From contig NZ_CANKYW010000002.1 of assembly GCF_947488135.1 (NCBI RefSeq), positions 186,001-250,000 on the forward strand: 64,000 bases of DNA, given 5' to 3'. This document shows, one piece after another, positions 37,347 through 47,479 of the stretch. The position numbers and the translations under genes were made by a program. Below the pieces are notes generated by a model that saw nothing but the letters and a program-made list of their open reading frames with translations, was not told the DNA's origin and did not search any database. The DNA comes from an uncultured Marivita sp. (GTDB lineage Bacteria > Pseudomonadota > Alphaproteobacteria > Rhodobacterales > Rhodobacteraceae). Each line of letters begins with the position of its first letter. The stretch's first letter is position 1.

Positions 37347-37844
37347 ATGATCAAGAAACTGCTGCCCCTGCTGTCCCTCATTGTCGGTCTTGGTGGCGGT
37401 GGCGCTGCCGCCATCGTCCTGGCACCTGCGGCTGAAAAGCCGGATGAACTCTCGACAAACGCCGTCGAGGATTCACAGGCCAAGCAGATCCCCGACGATC
37501 ATGATGCACAGCCTGGCGACACGGAAATCGTCAAGCTGCCAAACCAGTTCGTAATTCCCGTCATTCTGAACAATCGGGTACGGGCCATGGTCATTCTGAC
37601 CGTTGCGCTTGAGGTTCAAACCGGCGCGGCTGACGAGGTCCGCACGCTTGAGCCGAAACTTCGGGACATGTTCCTGTCCGAATTATTCAGTCTGGCCGCC
37701 CTGGACGGATTTCGCGACGAAATAATTTCGCGGCAAACGCTCGACCTCGTCAAGCGCGCCTTGACCGAACGCTCCAAAGAAATTCTTGGCAAACAGGTCG
37801 TCACCGTCCTGATCACCGACATGGCGCGGCAAGACGCGTTCTAA
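37347..37844 (+). CDS. fliL: Flagellar basal body-associated protein FliL
   Basis: A 165-residue single-pass membrane protein with an N-terminal helix (about 5-25), an acidic linker and a periplasmic stomatin-like domain. The segments LKRALTERSKEILG-like and VVTVLITDMARQDAF near the end fit the family. FliL supports stator function. Here it ends the operon, and its stop overlaps the convergent FliJ-like gene by four bases. Confidence 0.85.
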   Translation: MIKKLLPLLSLIVGLGGGGAAAIVLAPAAEKPDELSTNAVEDSQAKQIPDDHDAQPGDTEIVKLPNQFVIPVILNNRVRAMVILTVALEVQTGAADEVRTLEPKLRDMFLSELFSLAALDGFRDEIISRQTLDLVKRALTERSKEILGKQVVTVLITDMARQDAF

Positions 37845-38263
37845 TGGCGCTTTTTCATCTCGAACAAGATCTGCGCCCGCTCTTCTTCCGTTTGAAAAAC
37901 CGGAAGCCGCGCTTCACGCTTTTCGATCTGCAAAGCAAGACCCAGCCTCTGCCGCATCATCGCCTTCAGCGTTCCCTCGACCTGACGCCGTTGCATCGCG
38001 GCTTTGGCCAACGCGGGTTGCAGACGCCTTTGATCGTTTGAAAGCTTGCGAAGCCGCAATTCGCGAAACCGAAAGGATGCCGGATCGATGGCCGCGTCTT
38101 CCTGAAGCGACGCCGAAAGCTCGTGTTCTTGTTCTGTGATGGCGACCTGTCTGGACCTCAGCTCGGCCTTGATCCTCATTTCATGCGTCAGCATGACTTC
38201 CAATGCCTGCACCCGCGCTTCGAGAACGCCCAAGGCTTTACGAAGGCTTTCGGTTTCCCTCAT
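37841..38263 (-). CDS. Coiled-coil flagellar protein, FliJ-like by position
   Basis: A 140-residue, highly charged, almost entirely helical protein with heptad-like Leu/Ala spacing (LRKALGVLEARVQALEVML onward) and no membrane segment. It overlaps the flhB stop by four bases. Size, charge and place beside export genes match FliJ, the chaperone-escort that links FliI to FlhA, but sequence similarity is too low to be certain by eye. I leave the symbol empty. Confidence 0.6.
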   Translation of the reverse strand: MRETESLRKALGVLEARVQALEVMLTHEMRIKAELRSRQVAITEQEHELSASLQEDAAIDPASFRFRELRLRKLSNDQRRLQPALAKAAMQRRQVEGTLKAMMRQRLGLALQIEKREARLPVFQTEEERAQILFEMKKRH

Positions 38264-39333
38264 TTGCGCAACATCTCCTGAATGCGCCTTGAATAGGCAA
38301 TGGCGGCGGCGACGGCCTTGTAATGATTCGTTTCGATCGACATGCCCACTTTGACATTCGCATAAAGCTCTCGGGCTGTGGGCGGGTCTCGATAGATCGG
38401 GACACCAGACTGCATCGCGATCTCGCGGATCTTCCTCGCTGTCTCATCCGTTCCGCGCGCGACGCATTTCGGCACGGTGGTGTCCTCCCCGGTCCACTGC
38501 AACGCGACGGCGTAATGGGTCGGGTTCGTGATAATTACTGTGGCCTTGGGAACATCGAGAAGCATCCGATTGGTCGCGATTTCCTCGGCCTTGGCGCGAC
38601 GCTGCTGGCGAATGTTCTCGTCGCCTTCCTCGTTCTTGTGCTCGTCCCTCAGTTCCTTGTGCGACATCCGGTTTTTGCTTGCGTGGTCATGAATTTGCCA
38701 AAGCAGATCCAAAGCGGCGAAACCGACATACGCGATCAAAGTGAACCACAACCAACGCATTGCCACGTCATAAATATTGGCCAGCGCCATATGTTCACCA
38801 CGCACGATCGCCATCTCGAACAGCGCGTAGCCGTCGAATATGAAGACCGCCATCAAGACCGCAAAGACGGAAAACTTTGCAAAGTTCTTGGCGAACTCGA
38901 ACAGACCCGACCATCCGTATTTTTTCTTGGCATTCGCGATCAGGGATATGCGGTTCAGCTTTGGTTGGAGCTTGTCGCCAGTGAACACCATCTGCTTGGT
39001 TCCGATCAGGCCAGCCGCCAGAACGACGAACGGGAGGATGAACAGGACCGCGAGCAGCGGCAGTATCCAACCGGCCACTGCTTGCAGGACACTCGTACCA
39101 TCGAGAAGACCGCGTTGTGACACGGATTGGGCGATGAAACCTCTGATCCTGAAAACCACGTCGGTCATGATCCCGCTGAAGACCGCGTAGAGCGCAATGA
39201 TGAAAAGAACGAGAACAACGAGGTTCACGACATCCTGCGACCGGACGAATTCGCCCTTCTTCCGCGCGTTTTCCAGCTTTCTGGGGGTGGCGTCGTACGG
39301 TTTGTCGCCCTGGTCTTCCTCGGATTCGCTCAT
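38260..39333 (-). CDS. flhB: Flagellar export gate protein FlhB
   Basis: A 357-residue switch protein of the flagellar secretion gate. It begins with the family pattern DKPYDATPRKLENARKKGEF, has four hydrophobic segments between about 35 and 215, and a cytoplasmic tail with the autocleavage motif NPTH at residues 270-273. It changes export from hook to filament substrates, and works with FliK. It overlaps fliR by four bases. Confidence 0.96.
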   Translation of the reverse strand: MSESEEDQGDKPYDATPRKLENARKKGEFVRSQDVVNLVVLVLFIIALYAVFSGIMTDVVFRIRGFIAQSVSQRGLLDGTSVLQAVAGWILPLLAVLFILPFVVLAAGLIGTKQMVFTGDKLQPKLNRISLIANAKKKYGWSGLFEFAKNFAKFSVFAVLMAVFIFDGYALFEMAIVRGEHMALANIYDVAMRWLWFTLIAYVGFAALDLLWQIHDHASKNRMSHKELRDEHKNEEGDENIRQQRRAKAEEIATNRMLLDVPKATVIITNPTHYAVALQWTGEDTTVPKCVARGTDETARKIREIAMQSGVPIYRDPPTARELYANVKVGMSIETNHYKAVAAAIAYSRRIQEMLRK

Positions 39334-40097
39334 CGCGGCCCTTCAAACGGCATCATCAGGATCGTCAGCGCTTTTTCTTGCCAAACGGTCAAAAGGAATT
39401 CGGAATGCTGGTGAAGGAAATAGATGGAAAACAGCGCCACGAAGGGGATGCCGATGAAGGACACCATGAATTGCGGCATCGCTTTGTTGATGAAGCCGAT
39501 ACACAGATAATAGACGAACATCAGGCTTGCGAATCCTGCCGACAAGATGACGGCGTGGTCGAAGATGTAATCCATGAGCGAGGTGATCGTCGCTGCGAAA
39601 TATCCGGTGATCGCGTTCCAATCGGGCAACTGGGCAAAGTAACTCGCGAACAAACCGTACAGCATCTGATCCGCAAGCGTCGTGGAATACAAAAGCGCGA
39701 TAGCGGTCGTGGTCAGAATGTGGCTGACAACCGGCATCGGCTCGGTCGCATTGCCCAGCATCTGGGCAAGCGAAATGTTCTGGCTGATGATCGTACCTGC
39801 CTTTTCCAGCAGGATGATCATGCCGCGTGAAACGATTCCGATGAAGTACCCGACCGTGATTTCCCGGACGGCAAAGATCAAAAGTTCCGTGCCTGTCAAG
39901 GACGATGCTGGAAGATACGGTTGCAAAACCGGCGCAATCGCTATCGAGAAGAACCCGGCAACTGACAATTTGATGCGCACCGAGACATAGCTTTCGCCGT
40001 ATCCGGGGACAAACGAGATCGCCGGCGCCATCCTGAGAAACACGGCGAAAACAAGCCAGATTTGAGCGTTGATCTCTGAGAGAACGCCCTCGGTCAT
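39330..40097 (-). CDS. fliR: Flagellar export gate protein FliR
   Basis: A 255-residue membrane protein with about six hydrophobic helices. Family sequence includes FLRMAPAISFVPGYGE near the N-terminus and VREITVGYFIGIVSRGMI in the middle. It starts 2 bases after the flhA stop. With FliP and FliQ it forms the export channel. Confidence 0.94.
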   Translation of the reverse strand: MTEGVLSEINAQIWLVFAVFLRMAPAISFVPGYGESYVSVRIKLSVAGFFSIAIAPVLQPYLPASSLTGTELLIFAVREITVGYFIGIVSRGMIILLEKAGTIISQNISLAQMLGNATEPMPVVSHILTTTAIALLYSTTLADQMLYGLFASYFAQLPDWNAITGYFAATITSLMDYIFDHAVILSAGFASLMFVYYLCIGFINKAMPQFMVSFIGIPFVALFSIYFLHQHSEFLLTVWQEKALTILMMPFEGPR

Positions 40098-40099
40098 CG

Positions 40100-42184
40100 T
40101 CAGGCCGCAATCGTGCCGACAAGGGCGGGCTTTGCATCGAGGCCGATCTCCTCGAACGCCATGACGGGGTTGGTGATCCCCTTGGCCGTGAGCAGGCTGC
40201 GCAGGAAACGACGGCGGCGCGCTGGCGTGATGAGGGCGGGAAACAGTCCCTTCTGGCTTGCCTTGGCGAGCTCTTCGGCAATCTTTTTCGACAGGGTTTC
40301 AAACTCTTTCGGCGGTAAGGCGACATCAGGTGCACCACGGTCGTTGGTGACCTCGCATTCCTCGAAACGCCGTTCCCAATCCGAAGCGAGATGCACCAAG
40401 GGGATGGTTCCATCTTCCCGGCGCATGGCCGCCACCAGTTGAAAGCCCAGTCGCTGCCGAACGTGTTCGCAGATCGCCTCGGCAGAGAGGCCTTGTCCAC
40501 GGGTTTCGGCGATTGCTTCGAGAATGAGTTGAAAGTTGCGGATCGAAACCTGCTCATCCAGCAACAGCTTCAGCACCTGAAGAAGCGTGTCCATCGGCAC
40601 CTTGTCCGGCACGATCTGGTCGATCAGGGCACGATTGGCCTCTGCTCGTCCCGGGTTCGACAAAGCGCCGAGTTCGTCCAGAAGCCGTTTCAGCGACTTC
40701 ATCGTCAAAAGCCGCCCCAGGTTGCGTTTGATCACCTCGAGCAGATGGGTCGCCAATACCTCGCTCGGGGAGACGACGGTCAATCCGTTCAACTGTGCAT
40801 CTTCGCGCTCGGCGTCCTGAATCCAGCGGGCGGGAGCACCGTAGACCGGCTCTTCGACGTCGCGCCCGGTTGGGAGCGCCGCGGCACCTTCGGGAATGAG
40901 CGCCAGCATCAGATCAGGGTGCAGAACGCCCCGCGCAACTTCGACACCGTGGATGCGAAGCACGTAAGTACCGTCCTTGAGCATCACATCATCGGTCAGC
41001 CGAACTTCGGGCATGATCGTTCCGAAACTCTTGGCGATATGCGTGCGCATATTGACTATGCGTGAATCCAATCCGTTTGCGGGATCGAGCACCATGTCCA
41101 CGAGGTCAGGTGCGAATTCGACATGGATGTCGTCGAGATCGAGCACATCGCCGATCGGTCGATCCCGCGCTGATTTGGGCGCTTCCTCCGGCACTTCCTC
41201 GGAGTCGGCCTCCGACGCGTGGCGGTTCACCCAGTAGGCCAATCCGCCAAGGATCATGCCGCCCGTCAAAAACGGCACGACCGGGAGACCGGGAACCAAG
41301 GCAAACACGCCCATGAGGACGGCGACGGTGGCCAATGCCGCAGGGTGGCGGCCAAGCTGCGAGGTGATGGCGAGATCAGTCGCACCGATCGCGCTGCCCC
41401 GTGCCAACAAAAGCGCCGCAGCGATCGAGATGATCACGGCCGGGATCTGCGTGACCAGACCATCCCCCACCGTCAGGATCGCATAGGTTTCGAACGCGGC
41501 GCCAATCGGCATTCCGTGGATCACGGTGCCCATGATGAGGCCCACCACGATATTGAGAAGCGTGATCAATAACCCGGCAACCGCGTCGCCCTTGACGAAT
41601 TTCGAAGCGCCATCGAGCGAACCGAAGAACGTGGTTTCCTGCAGTTCCCGCTCCCGGCGCGCCCGCGCTTCGGCATGCGTGATCGCCCCGGCGGCCATAT
41701 CGCTGTCGATGGCCAACTGCTTGCCCGGCATACCGTCCAAGGCAAAGCGCGCCCCAACCTCGGCCATGCGCGCCGCACCTTTGGTGATCACCATGAAATT
41801 GACGATCAGCAGAACGCAGAAGACGACAAGCCCCAGAAAGACACTGCCGCCCATCACGAAATCCGCAAATCCCTGAATGACGTTTCCGGCCGCGTCCGTG
41901 CCAGTATGACCCTCCCCAATAATGAGCTTCGTCGAACTGATATTGAGCGACAGCCGCAGCATCAGGGACGCCAAAAGGATGGTCGGAAAAGCCGAGAAAT
42001 CCAGAGGGCGTTCGACAAAGAGCGTGACCGTGAAGATCAGAATGGCGAGCGCGAAGGAGGTCGCGAGGCCGATATCCAAAACGAAGGCCGGCACCGGCAG
42101 GATCATCATGACGATCACCGCCATCAACGCGACGGCAAGGCCAACCGTCGGTTTCGCAAACAAATTGCCCAACGCGTCGCCCAT
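40100..42184 (-). CDS. flhA: Flagellar export protein FlhA
   Basis: A 694-residue export-gate component. About eight helices lie within the first 320 residues. The FHIPEP-family pattern includes ILLASLMLRLSLNISSTKLI and the cytoplasmic loop GDAVAGLLITLLNIVVG. The large C-terminal cytoplasmic domain docks export chaperones. Its ATG overlaps the transglycosylase stop by one base (TGATG). Confidence 0.97.
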   Translation of the reverse strand: MGDALGNLFAKPTVGLAVALMAVIVMMILPVPAFVLDIGLATSFALAILIFTVTLFVERPLDFSAFPTILLASLMLRLSLNISSTKLIIGEGHTGTDAAGNVIQGFADFVMGGSVFLGLVVFCVLLIVNFMVITKGAARMAEVGARFALDGMPGKQLAIDSDMAAGAITHAEARARRERELQETTFFGSLDGASKFVKGDAVAGLLITLLNIVVGLIMGTVIHGMPIGAAFETYAILTVGDGLVTQIPAVIISIAAALLLARGSAIGATDLAITSQLGRHPAALATVAVLMGVFALVPGLPVVPFLTGGMILGGLAYWVNRHASEADSEEVPEEAPKSARDRPIGDVLDLDDIHVEFAPDLVDMVLDPANGLDSRIVNMRTHIAKSFGTIMPEVRLTDDVMLKDGTYVLRIHGVEVARGVLHPDLMLALIPEGAAALPTGRDVEEPVYGAPARWIQDAEREDAQLNGLTVVSPSEVLATHLLEVIKRNLGRLLTMKSLKRLLDELGALSNPGRAEANRALIDQIVPDKVPMDTLLQVLKLLLDEQVSIRNFQLILEAIAETRGQGLSAEAICEHVRQRLGFQLVAAMRREDGTIPLVHLASDWERRFEECEVTNDRGAPDVALPPKEFETLSKKIAEELAKASQKGLFPALITPARRRRFLRSLLTAKGITNPVMAFEEIGLDAKPALVGTIAA

Positions 42185-42849
42185 CAGTTTGTCCTGTTAA
42201 ATTGAATGAACGGCTGGCTGCCTGTGGCGTCGGTCAGAAAAAGTGAGCCGGGCCGGGCCGTTCCCGATTGGCCGAAGAGCACGGGCGCAGGCCGTGGTGC
42301 CTCAAGGGGAACGGGCGCATCCAGCGCTGCCACCCGATCATGAAGACGCCTGAACTTGGATTTGTACCGCTCCGCGTATTCCGGCGTGCGGCTGTGATAG
42401 GCACCGGCGGCTTCGGTCCAATTCCCGTGTTCGCGGTACAGGTCCGACAGGAATTGCGCGGCATAAAGCGCGTTCAGGTCCGGATCGAACATATCGTCAA
42501 GGGAACGGAACCCTTCGGCATGCCAGCGATAATTGATCTGGAAACAACCGATATCGATATTCGATACCCCGCGTTTCACTTTGGAGAAAACGTAAGACCG
42601 CGCGTCGTCTTCCGTCTGGAACCACGACCCGTCGCCCGCATGGTTGACCGTCCACGGCCAGGGGTCCGCATCTTTCCCACGGCCGGTTTCAAGGCGGGTG
42701 ATCGTCCTCATGACATCCAGCGGGACACCGGTTTCGGCAGCGGCGCGCTGAGCCGCAGCGTCGCAAATGCTGGCAATTGCGGGCCAGGCCCCTGCGCAAA
42801 CCAGGGATAGCGCCAATAAGACGGATTTCACCGATATTCCGGTCAACAC
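42184..42849 (-). CDS. Lytic transglycosylase (SLT domain), flagellar
   Basis: A 221-residue periplasmic enzyme with a signal peptide (about 1-26). The transglycosylase fold shows the catalytic Glu in MRTITRLETGRGKD, IGCFQINYRWHAEGF as the family substrate segment, and AAGAYHSRTPEYAERY near the end. Coupled by overlap to flhA, it probably opens peptidoglycan for the rod, a job done in enterobacteria by FlgJ, for which no gene is visible here. Confidence 0.88.
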   Translation of the reverse strand: MLTGISVKSVLLALSLVCAGAWPAIASICDAAAQRAAAETGVPLDVMRTITRLETGRGKDADPWPWTVNHAGDGSWFQTEDDARSYVFSKVKRGVSNIDIGCFQINYRWHAEGFRSLDDMFDPDLNALYAAQFLSDLYREHGNWTEAAGAYHSRTPEYAERYKSKFRRLHDRVAALDAPVPLEAPRPAPVLFGQSGTARPGSLFLTDATGSQPFIQFNRTN

Positions 42850-42895
42850 ACGGCCCTCGCATTCTGCGGTTTGGGCGACCGTAGAGGAACGAGGG

Positions 42896-42910
42896 TTAGG
42901 ATTTGGTTAC
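42896..42910. promoter_or_regulatory. CtrA-like box upstream of the transglycosylase-flhA-fliR-flhB operon
   Basis: TTAG-GATTTGG-TTAC matches TTAA-N7-TTAA with two mismatches, 47 bases before the operon's first start codon. The spacing is correct, and a better CtrA-type box stands at the other divergent flagellar promoter. It is a weak match and a candidate only. Confidence 0.28.
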
Positions 42911-42927
42911 GAGAGGAGTGCCCGTAC

Positions 42928-44460
42928 TCAGAAAATCGCTTCGAGCAGCGCCACAAGGCCGCCGCCGATTACTGCGCCGATCACAGACCACATCACAGCC
43001 GTCCTGACCGGCGTCTTCCTGGGCTCGGGCGAACCTTGCGCCTGGGCGATCAACAGCTGTTCCATCAATCCCGGCAAGCGCGGTCCGAACCGTGCAAGCA
43101 CAAGCGCCGTCTTGCCGAGGTCCTTCGCGAAGGCGCGCGGGCCGATGCTCGTCTTGATGTAATCCTCAACAATCGGCTTCGCGACATCCCAGATGTTCAT
43201 CTTAGGATCAAGCGACCGCGCCACACCTTCGACGACAACCATCGTACGCTGAAGCAAGATCAGTTCGGTGCGGGTTTCCATGCCGAAACGTTCTGTCACT
43301 TCAAAGAGATAGCTTAGAAGTCTCCCCATGGAGATGCGGGTCGCATCCATGCCGAAAATCGGCTCTCCCACGGCGCGCAGGGCACGGGCAAATTCGTCGA
43401 CATCGCGGTCGTTCGGCACATAGCCCGCCTCGAAATGCACCTCGGCCACGCGTTTGTAGTCGCGTCGGATAAACCCATAGAGGATCTCGGCATAAACCCG
43501 GCGAGTGTATTCGTCGATATGCCCCATGATCCCGAAATCAAGCGCGATGATATCACCATTCGGTGCCACCTTCAGGTTGCCTTGGTGCATGTCCGCGTGG
43601 AAGTATCCGTCGCGAAGAGCGTGCTGCAAAAACAATTGCAGGACCCGTTCACTGAGTGCCACGCGATCATGACCGGCGGCATCCAGTGCATCGTTGTCGC
43701 CAAGCGGAACGCCCTCGGCCCAACCCAGTGTCATCACCCGACGACCCGACATTTCCCACTTCACTTCGGGAAGCTGGAAACCGGGATCGTTGATCGTATT
43801 CGCCGCAAATTCCGAAGCGGCAGCAGATTCAAGCCGCAGGTCCAATTCGCCCATCACCACGCCTTCGAAATGGGTGATGACGTCCTTGGGGCGCAGACGG
43901 CGCGAGGAGGGAGACAGGAATTCGATCATTCCGGCCGCGAAATAGAAGGCGTCGATGTCCTTGCGGAAATCCTTTTCGATATGCGGACGCAGAACCTTGA
44001 CCGCCACCGTTTCCCCGGTTTGCGCCAGCTTGGCCTTATGCACCTGCGCGATCGACGCGGCGGCGACCGGTTCGCTGAACTCCGAGAACACTGTATCGAC
44101 CGGTACGCCCAATTCGGACGACACCATCGCCTTGGCTTCGGCAACCGAGAACGGCGGCAGCTTGTCTTGCAGCACCCGCAGCTGTTTGGCCATCTCGTCG
44201 CCCACCACATCGGGCCGGGTGCTCAGAACCTGACCGAACTTGATATAGGCAGGGCCCAGTGCCGTCAGCGCGCGCGGCGCGGCGGGAACCGAGGGATCGC
44301 CTTCGTATCCCAGCCATTTGAACGGCCAGCCAAGCAGACGCGCTGCCACGCGGAGAGATTTGGGCGCATCGAAGGCGTCAAGCACGACACCCATCGCACC
44401 CGTACGTTCCAGCGTCGCGCCTGTACGGATCAGGCGCAGGATGTTGTGCGGGCCTCTCAC
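42928..44460 (-). CDS. ubiB: Ubiquinone biosynthesis atypical kinase UbiB
   Basis: A 510-residue member of the ABC1/ADCK/UbiB family, required for ubiquinone synthesis and possibly for moving lipid intermediates. The family KxGQ motif is KFGQ at residues 74-77; AVKVLRP carries the ATP Lys, and DMHQGN and DFGIMG carry the catalytic and metal Asp. Two C-terminal hydrophobic segments (about 480-510) anchor it in the membrane. It starts 1 base after the ubiE stop. Confidence 0.95.
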   Translation of the reverse strand: MRGPHNILRLIRTGATLERTGAMGVVLDAFDAPKSLRVAARLLGWPFKWLGYEGDPSVPAAPRALTALGPAYIKFGQVLSTRPDVVGDEMAKQLRVLQDKLPPFSVAEAKAMVSSELGVPVDTVFSEFSEPVAAASIAQVHKAKLAQTGETVAVKVLRPHIEKDFRKDIDAFYFAAGMIEFLSPSSRRLRPKDVITHFEGVVMGELDLRLESAAASEFAANTINDPGFQLPEVKWEMSGRRVMTLGWAEGVPLGDNDALDAAGHDRVALSERVLQLFLQHALRDGYFHADMHQGNLKVAPNGDIIALDFGIMGHIDEYTRRVYAEILYGFIRRDYKRVAEVHFEAGYVPNDRDVDEFARALRAVGEPIFGMDATRISMGRLLSYLFEVTERFGMETRTELILLQRTMVVVEGVARSLDPKMNIWDVAKPIVEDYIKTSIGPRAFAKDLGKTALVLARFGPRLPGLMEQLLIAQAQGSPEPRKTPVRTAVMWSVIGAVIGGGLVALLEAIF

Positions 44461-44461
44461 G

Positions 44462-45214
44462 TCAGATCTTCCAGCCCGAATGCAGGCAGGCGATACCCAT
44501 GCTCAGATTGCGGTACTTGGCGTTCTCGAATCCAGCCTGACGTACCATGCCCAGAAACGTGTCCTGATCCGGGAATTTGCGGATCGATTCGACGAGATAC
44601 TGATAACTGTCGCGATCATTGGCGATAGCCTGACCCAAACGCGGAATGATGTTGAAGGAATAAAGATCGTAGACCTTCTGCATCATCTCATTCGGGATTT
44701 GGCTGAATTCCAGAACCATCAACCGTCCACCGGGGCGCAGGACGCGGAACGCCTCATTCAGCGCCTCTTGCGGGCGCGTGACGTTCCGGATGCCGAAAGA
44801 AATGGTGTAGACATCGAAGGTGTTGTTTTCGAACGGCAGGTTCATCGCGTCACCGACAACCCAGTCGAGGCTATCGCTCATCGCGTTCGCCTCGGCGCGC
44901 TTGCGGCCCTCGATCAGCATGGGTTCTGTCAGGTCAAGCACAGTCGCATGGCCGCGACCGGCACGTTTGAGAAAGCGGAACGAAATATCCCCGGTCCCCC
45001 CCGCCACATCGAGAAGCTTCTGTCCCGGGCGCGGGGCGAGCCAGTCCATCATGGCGTCTTTCCAGAGGCGATGGATGCCAAGCGACATGGCGTCATTCAT
45101 GACGTCGTATTTCGACGCAACAGAGCTGAACACGCCCTGCACGCGACCTGCCTTTTCGTGCTCAGGCACATCCTGAAAGCCGAAATGCGTGGTGGATTGA
45201 TTTTCGTCTGCCAT
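44462..45214 (-). CDS. ubiE: Ubiquinone/menaquinone biosynthesis C-methyltransferase
   Basis: SAM-dependent C-methyltransferase of 250 residues. The SAM-binding motif is [16 protein letters not shown]. The UbiE signatures [17 protein letters not shown] and [19 protein letters not shown] are both clear. In this group it acts on the ubiquinone precursor DDMQ. It is first in the ubiE-ubiB operon and divergent from mutM across 85 bases. Confidence 0.96.
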   Translation of the reverse strand: MADENQSTTHFGFQDVPEHEKAGRVQGVFSSVASKYDVMNDAMSLGIHRLWKDAMMDWLAPRPGQKLLDVAGGTGDISFRFLKRAGRGHATVLDLTEPMLIEGRKRAEANAMSDSLDWVVGDAMNLPFENNTFDVYTISFGIRNVTRPQEALNEAFRVLRPGGRLMVLEFSQIPNEMMQKVYDLYSFNIIPRLGQAIANDRDSYQYLVESIRKFPDQDTFLGMVRQAGFENAKYRNLSMGIACLHSGWKI

Positions 45215-45299
45215 AAGCCTTGTCGTTTCCCGTGCCAGACTTTCTTATAGAGCGCCCAGACGGCGTTACAATGCGACGGCACGAGACAGGATAGCCCGA

Positions 45300-46151
45300 A
45301 TGCCCGAATTGCCAGAGGTTGAGACGGTACGACGCGGGCTGGCCCCCGCAATGGAGGGTTTCGTGATCGCCCGAGCCGACGTGAACCGGCCCGATCTTCG
45401 CTGGCCCTTTCCCGCGCGAATGGCCGAACGACTGACCGGAGCTCGCGTCCTCCGGTTGCGGCGGCGGTCGAAATATATTCTTGCCGATCTCGACAGCGGG
45501 GAAACGGCGCTTATCCATCTTGGCATGTCCGGACGCATGCTCGTGTCCGGCGACCCGCTGGGTCAGTTCGTGCATGATCACCCCGCACCCGAGAAACATG
45601 ACCACGTGGTTCTGCACATGGACAACGGGGCGCGGATCACCTTCAACGATCCCCGCCGCTTTGGCGCAATGGATCTTTTCGCAACCAACGAGGCCGACAC
45701 GCACCCGCTGCTGGCGTCCATCGGTCCGGAGCCCTTGGGCAACAGCTTTGACGAAAGCTACCTGATCGACGCGCTCGCCCATCGAAATACGCCGATGAAA
45801 TCCGCCCTTCTGGATCAGAAAACGGTCGCCGGTTTGGGCAATATCTATGTCTGCGAGGCGCTGTTCCGGTCGAAAATTCACCCGACCCGCCCAGCGCGGC
45901 GGGTGTCGAAAAACCGGGTTTCGCAGCTCGTCCCCGTGATCCGGCAGGTCCTGTTCGATGCCATCGAAGCCGGTGGATCCTCCTTACGCGATTTCCGCCA
46001 AGCCGATGGCGAGCTTGGATATTTTCAGCACAGCTTCGATGTCTACGGGCGTGAGGGCGAACCCTGTCGCGCCCCCGGCTGTACCTCAACAATCCGCCGT
46101 ATCGTGCAATCGGGCCGGTCGACCTTCTATTGCCCCACCTGTCAAAGATAG
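45300..46151 (+). CDS. mutM: Formamidopyrimidine-DNA glycosylase
   Basis: Base-excision repair enzyme of 283 residues that removes 8-oxoguanine and ring-opened purines. The catalytic N-terminus [13 protein letters not shown] has the essential Pro2 after Met removal, the conserved Lys is in HLGMSGR-type context, and the C-terminal zinc finger is C-x4-C then C-x2-C (CRAPGC and CPTC). The adjacent, divergent ubiE-mutM arrangement is common in alphaproteobacteria. Confidence 0.97.
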   Translation: MPELPEVETVRRGLAPAMEGFVIARADVNRPDLRWPFPARMAERLTGARVLRLRRRSKYILADLDSGETALIHLGMSGRMLVSGDPLGQFVHDHPAPEKHDHVVLHMDNGARITFNDPRRFGAMDLFATNEADTHPLLASIGPEPLGNSFDESYLIDALAHRNTPMKSALLDQKTVAGLGNIYVCEALFRSKIHPTRPARRVSKNRVSQLVPVIRQVLFDAIEAGGSSLRDFRQADGELGYFQHSFDVYGREGEPCRAPGCTSTIRRIVQSGRSTFYCPTCQR

Positions 46152-46216
46152 CTTGAACGGGGCCAGTCACATGCGTAAGGCTGCACCTCTGAGATCACCG
46201 AACGGAGCCCTCACTC

Positions 46217-46993
46217 ATGGCTTATGAGACGATCATCGTCGAAATCGAAGATCACGTTGCCACCATCAAACTCAATCGGCCAGACGCGCTGAACGCGCTC
46301 AACAGTCAATTGCTGTCGGAATTGGCCGATGCCCTGGCGGACGCCGACTCTAACGAAAAGGTGCGCTGCATCATCCTGACCGGCTCGTCCAAGGCCTTTG
46401 CCGCCGGAGCCGATATCAAGGAGATGTCCGAGAAAACCTTTGTCGAGATGTTCATGTCCGATTTCTTCGGCTCCGAATCCCAGGCGGTGTGCAAGGTTCG
46501 CAAACCGATCATCGCCGCCGTTTCCGGCTATGCGCTGGGCGGTGGGTGCGAACTTGCCATGATGTGCGATTTCATCATCGCGGCGGACTCCGCGAAATTC
46601 GGCCAGCCCGAGATCAATCTCGGCGTTGTGGCCGGTATCGGCGGCACCCAGCGCCTGACGCGCTTTGTCGGCAAATCAAAATCCATGGATATGCATCTTA
46701 CCGGTCGCTTCATGGACGCCGAAGAGGCGGAACGCTCGGGTCTCGTCAGCCGCGTCGTCCCGGCCAAGTCGCTGATGGAAGAGGCTCAGGCCGCCGCTGC
46801 CAAGATCGCCGAGAAATCCATGCTCGCGACCTTCGCCGTCAAGGAGGCCGTGAACCGCGCCTACGAGACAACGTTGAGCGAAGGGCTATTGGCGGAACGG
46901 CGTCTGTTCCATTCGCTTTTCGCGACCGAGGACCAGAAGGAAGGCATGGCGGCGTTTCTCGAAAAACGAACGGCCCAGTTCCGCGACCGCTAG
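46217..46993 (+). CDS. Enoyl-CoA hydratase
   Basis: Crotonase-fold enzyme of 258 residues that hydrates trans-2-enoyl-CoA in beta-oxidation. The oxyanion-hole segments are [10 protein letters not shown] and [15 protein letters not shown], and the catalytic Glu pair is in GCELAM and [10 protein letters not shown]. Full length with short-chain EchA character. It is alone between mutM and rpsT. Confidence 0.93.
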   Translation: MAYETIIVEIEDHVATIKLNRPDALNALNSQLLSELADALADADSNEKVRCIILTGSSKAFAAGADIKEMSEKTFVEMFMSDFFGSESQAVCKVRKPIIAAVSGYALGGGCELAMMCDFIIAADSAKFGQPEINLGVVAGIGGTQRLTRFVGKSKSMDMHLTGRFMDAEEAERSGLVSRVVPAKSLMEEAQAAAAKIAEKSMLATFAVKEAVNRAYETTLSEGLLAERRLFHSLFATEDQKEGMAAFLEKRTAQFRDR

Positions 46994-47149
46994 TCGCGAA
47001 AACAGGTCTTTTCATCAAGAACATCTGGGGCTATACGCCCCCGATACATGCGTGTGATGCCCGCTTAGGCAAGATTCGATCCGGTCGATGGTTCCGGGCG
47101 TACTGTCACATGTAACCCGATTTGAACGAAACGAACCAGGATAGATCAC

Positions 47150-47413
47150 ATGGCAAATTCGCCCCAGGCCAAGAAGCGTGCAAAGCAGAACGAAAAGCGC
47201 TTTGCCATCAACAAAGCCCGCCGCTCGCGCATCCGGACCTTCCTTCGCAAGGTCGAGGAAGCCATCGCCTCCGGCGACAAGGAAGCCGCAACCGCAGCCC
47301 TGCGCGCGGCACAGCCCGAAATCATGCGTGGCGTGACCAAAGGCGTGTTCCACAAGAACACAGCCTCGCGCAAAGTGTCCCGCCTCTCCGCTCGGGTCAA
47401 AGCTCTCGGCTGA
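47150..47413 (+). CDS. rpsT: 30S ribosomal protein S20
   Basis: An 87-residue basic helical protein that binds 16S rRNA. It starts [17 protein letters not shown] and ends with the conserved region [21 protein letters not shown] strong terminator follows. Its position before dnaA is typical of Rhodobacteraceae. Confidence 0.97.
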   Translation: MANSPQAKKRAKQNEKRFAINKARRSRIRTFLRKVEEAIASGDKEAATAALRAAQPEIMRGVTKGVFHKNTASRKVSRLSARVKALG

Positions 47414-47450
47414 GAATCGTCGGCTGACAAACTTGCTGCTCTAAATCAAG

Positions 47451-47479
47451 ACGCCGCTTCATCCGAAGCGGCGTTTTTT
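47451..47479 (+). terminator. Terminator of rpsT
   Basis: Ten-pair stem ACGCCGCTTC / GAAGCGGCGT with a 4-base loop and six T residues, 37 bases after the rpsT stop. Confidence 0.92.

Noticed and set aside
43435-44628. 397-codon frame opposite ubiB
   Set aside because: Antisense shadow of a conserved gene, with His/Arg-rich composition and no ribosome-binding site.
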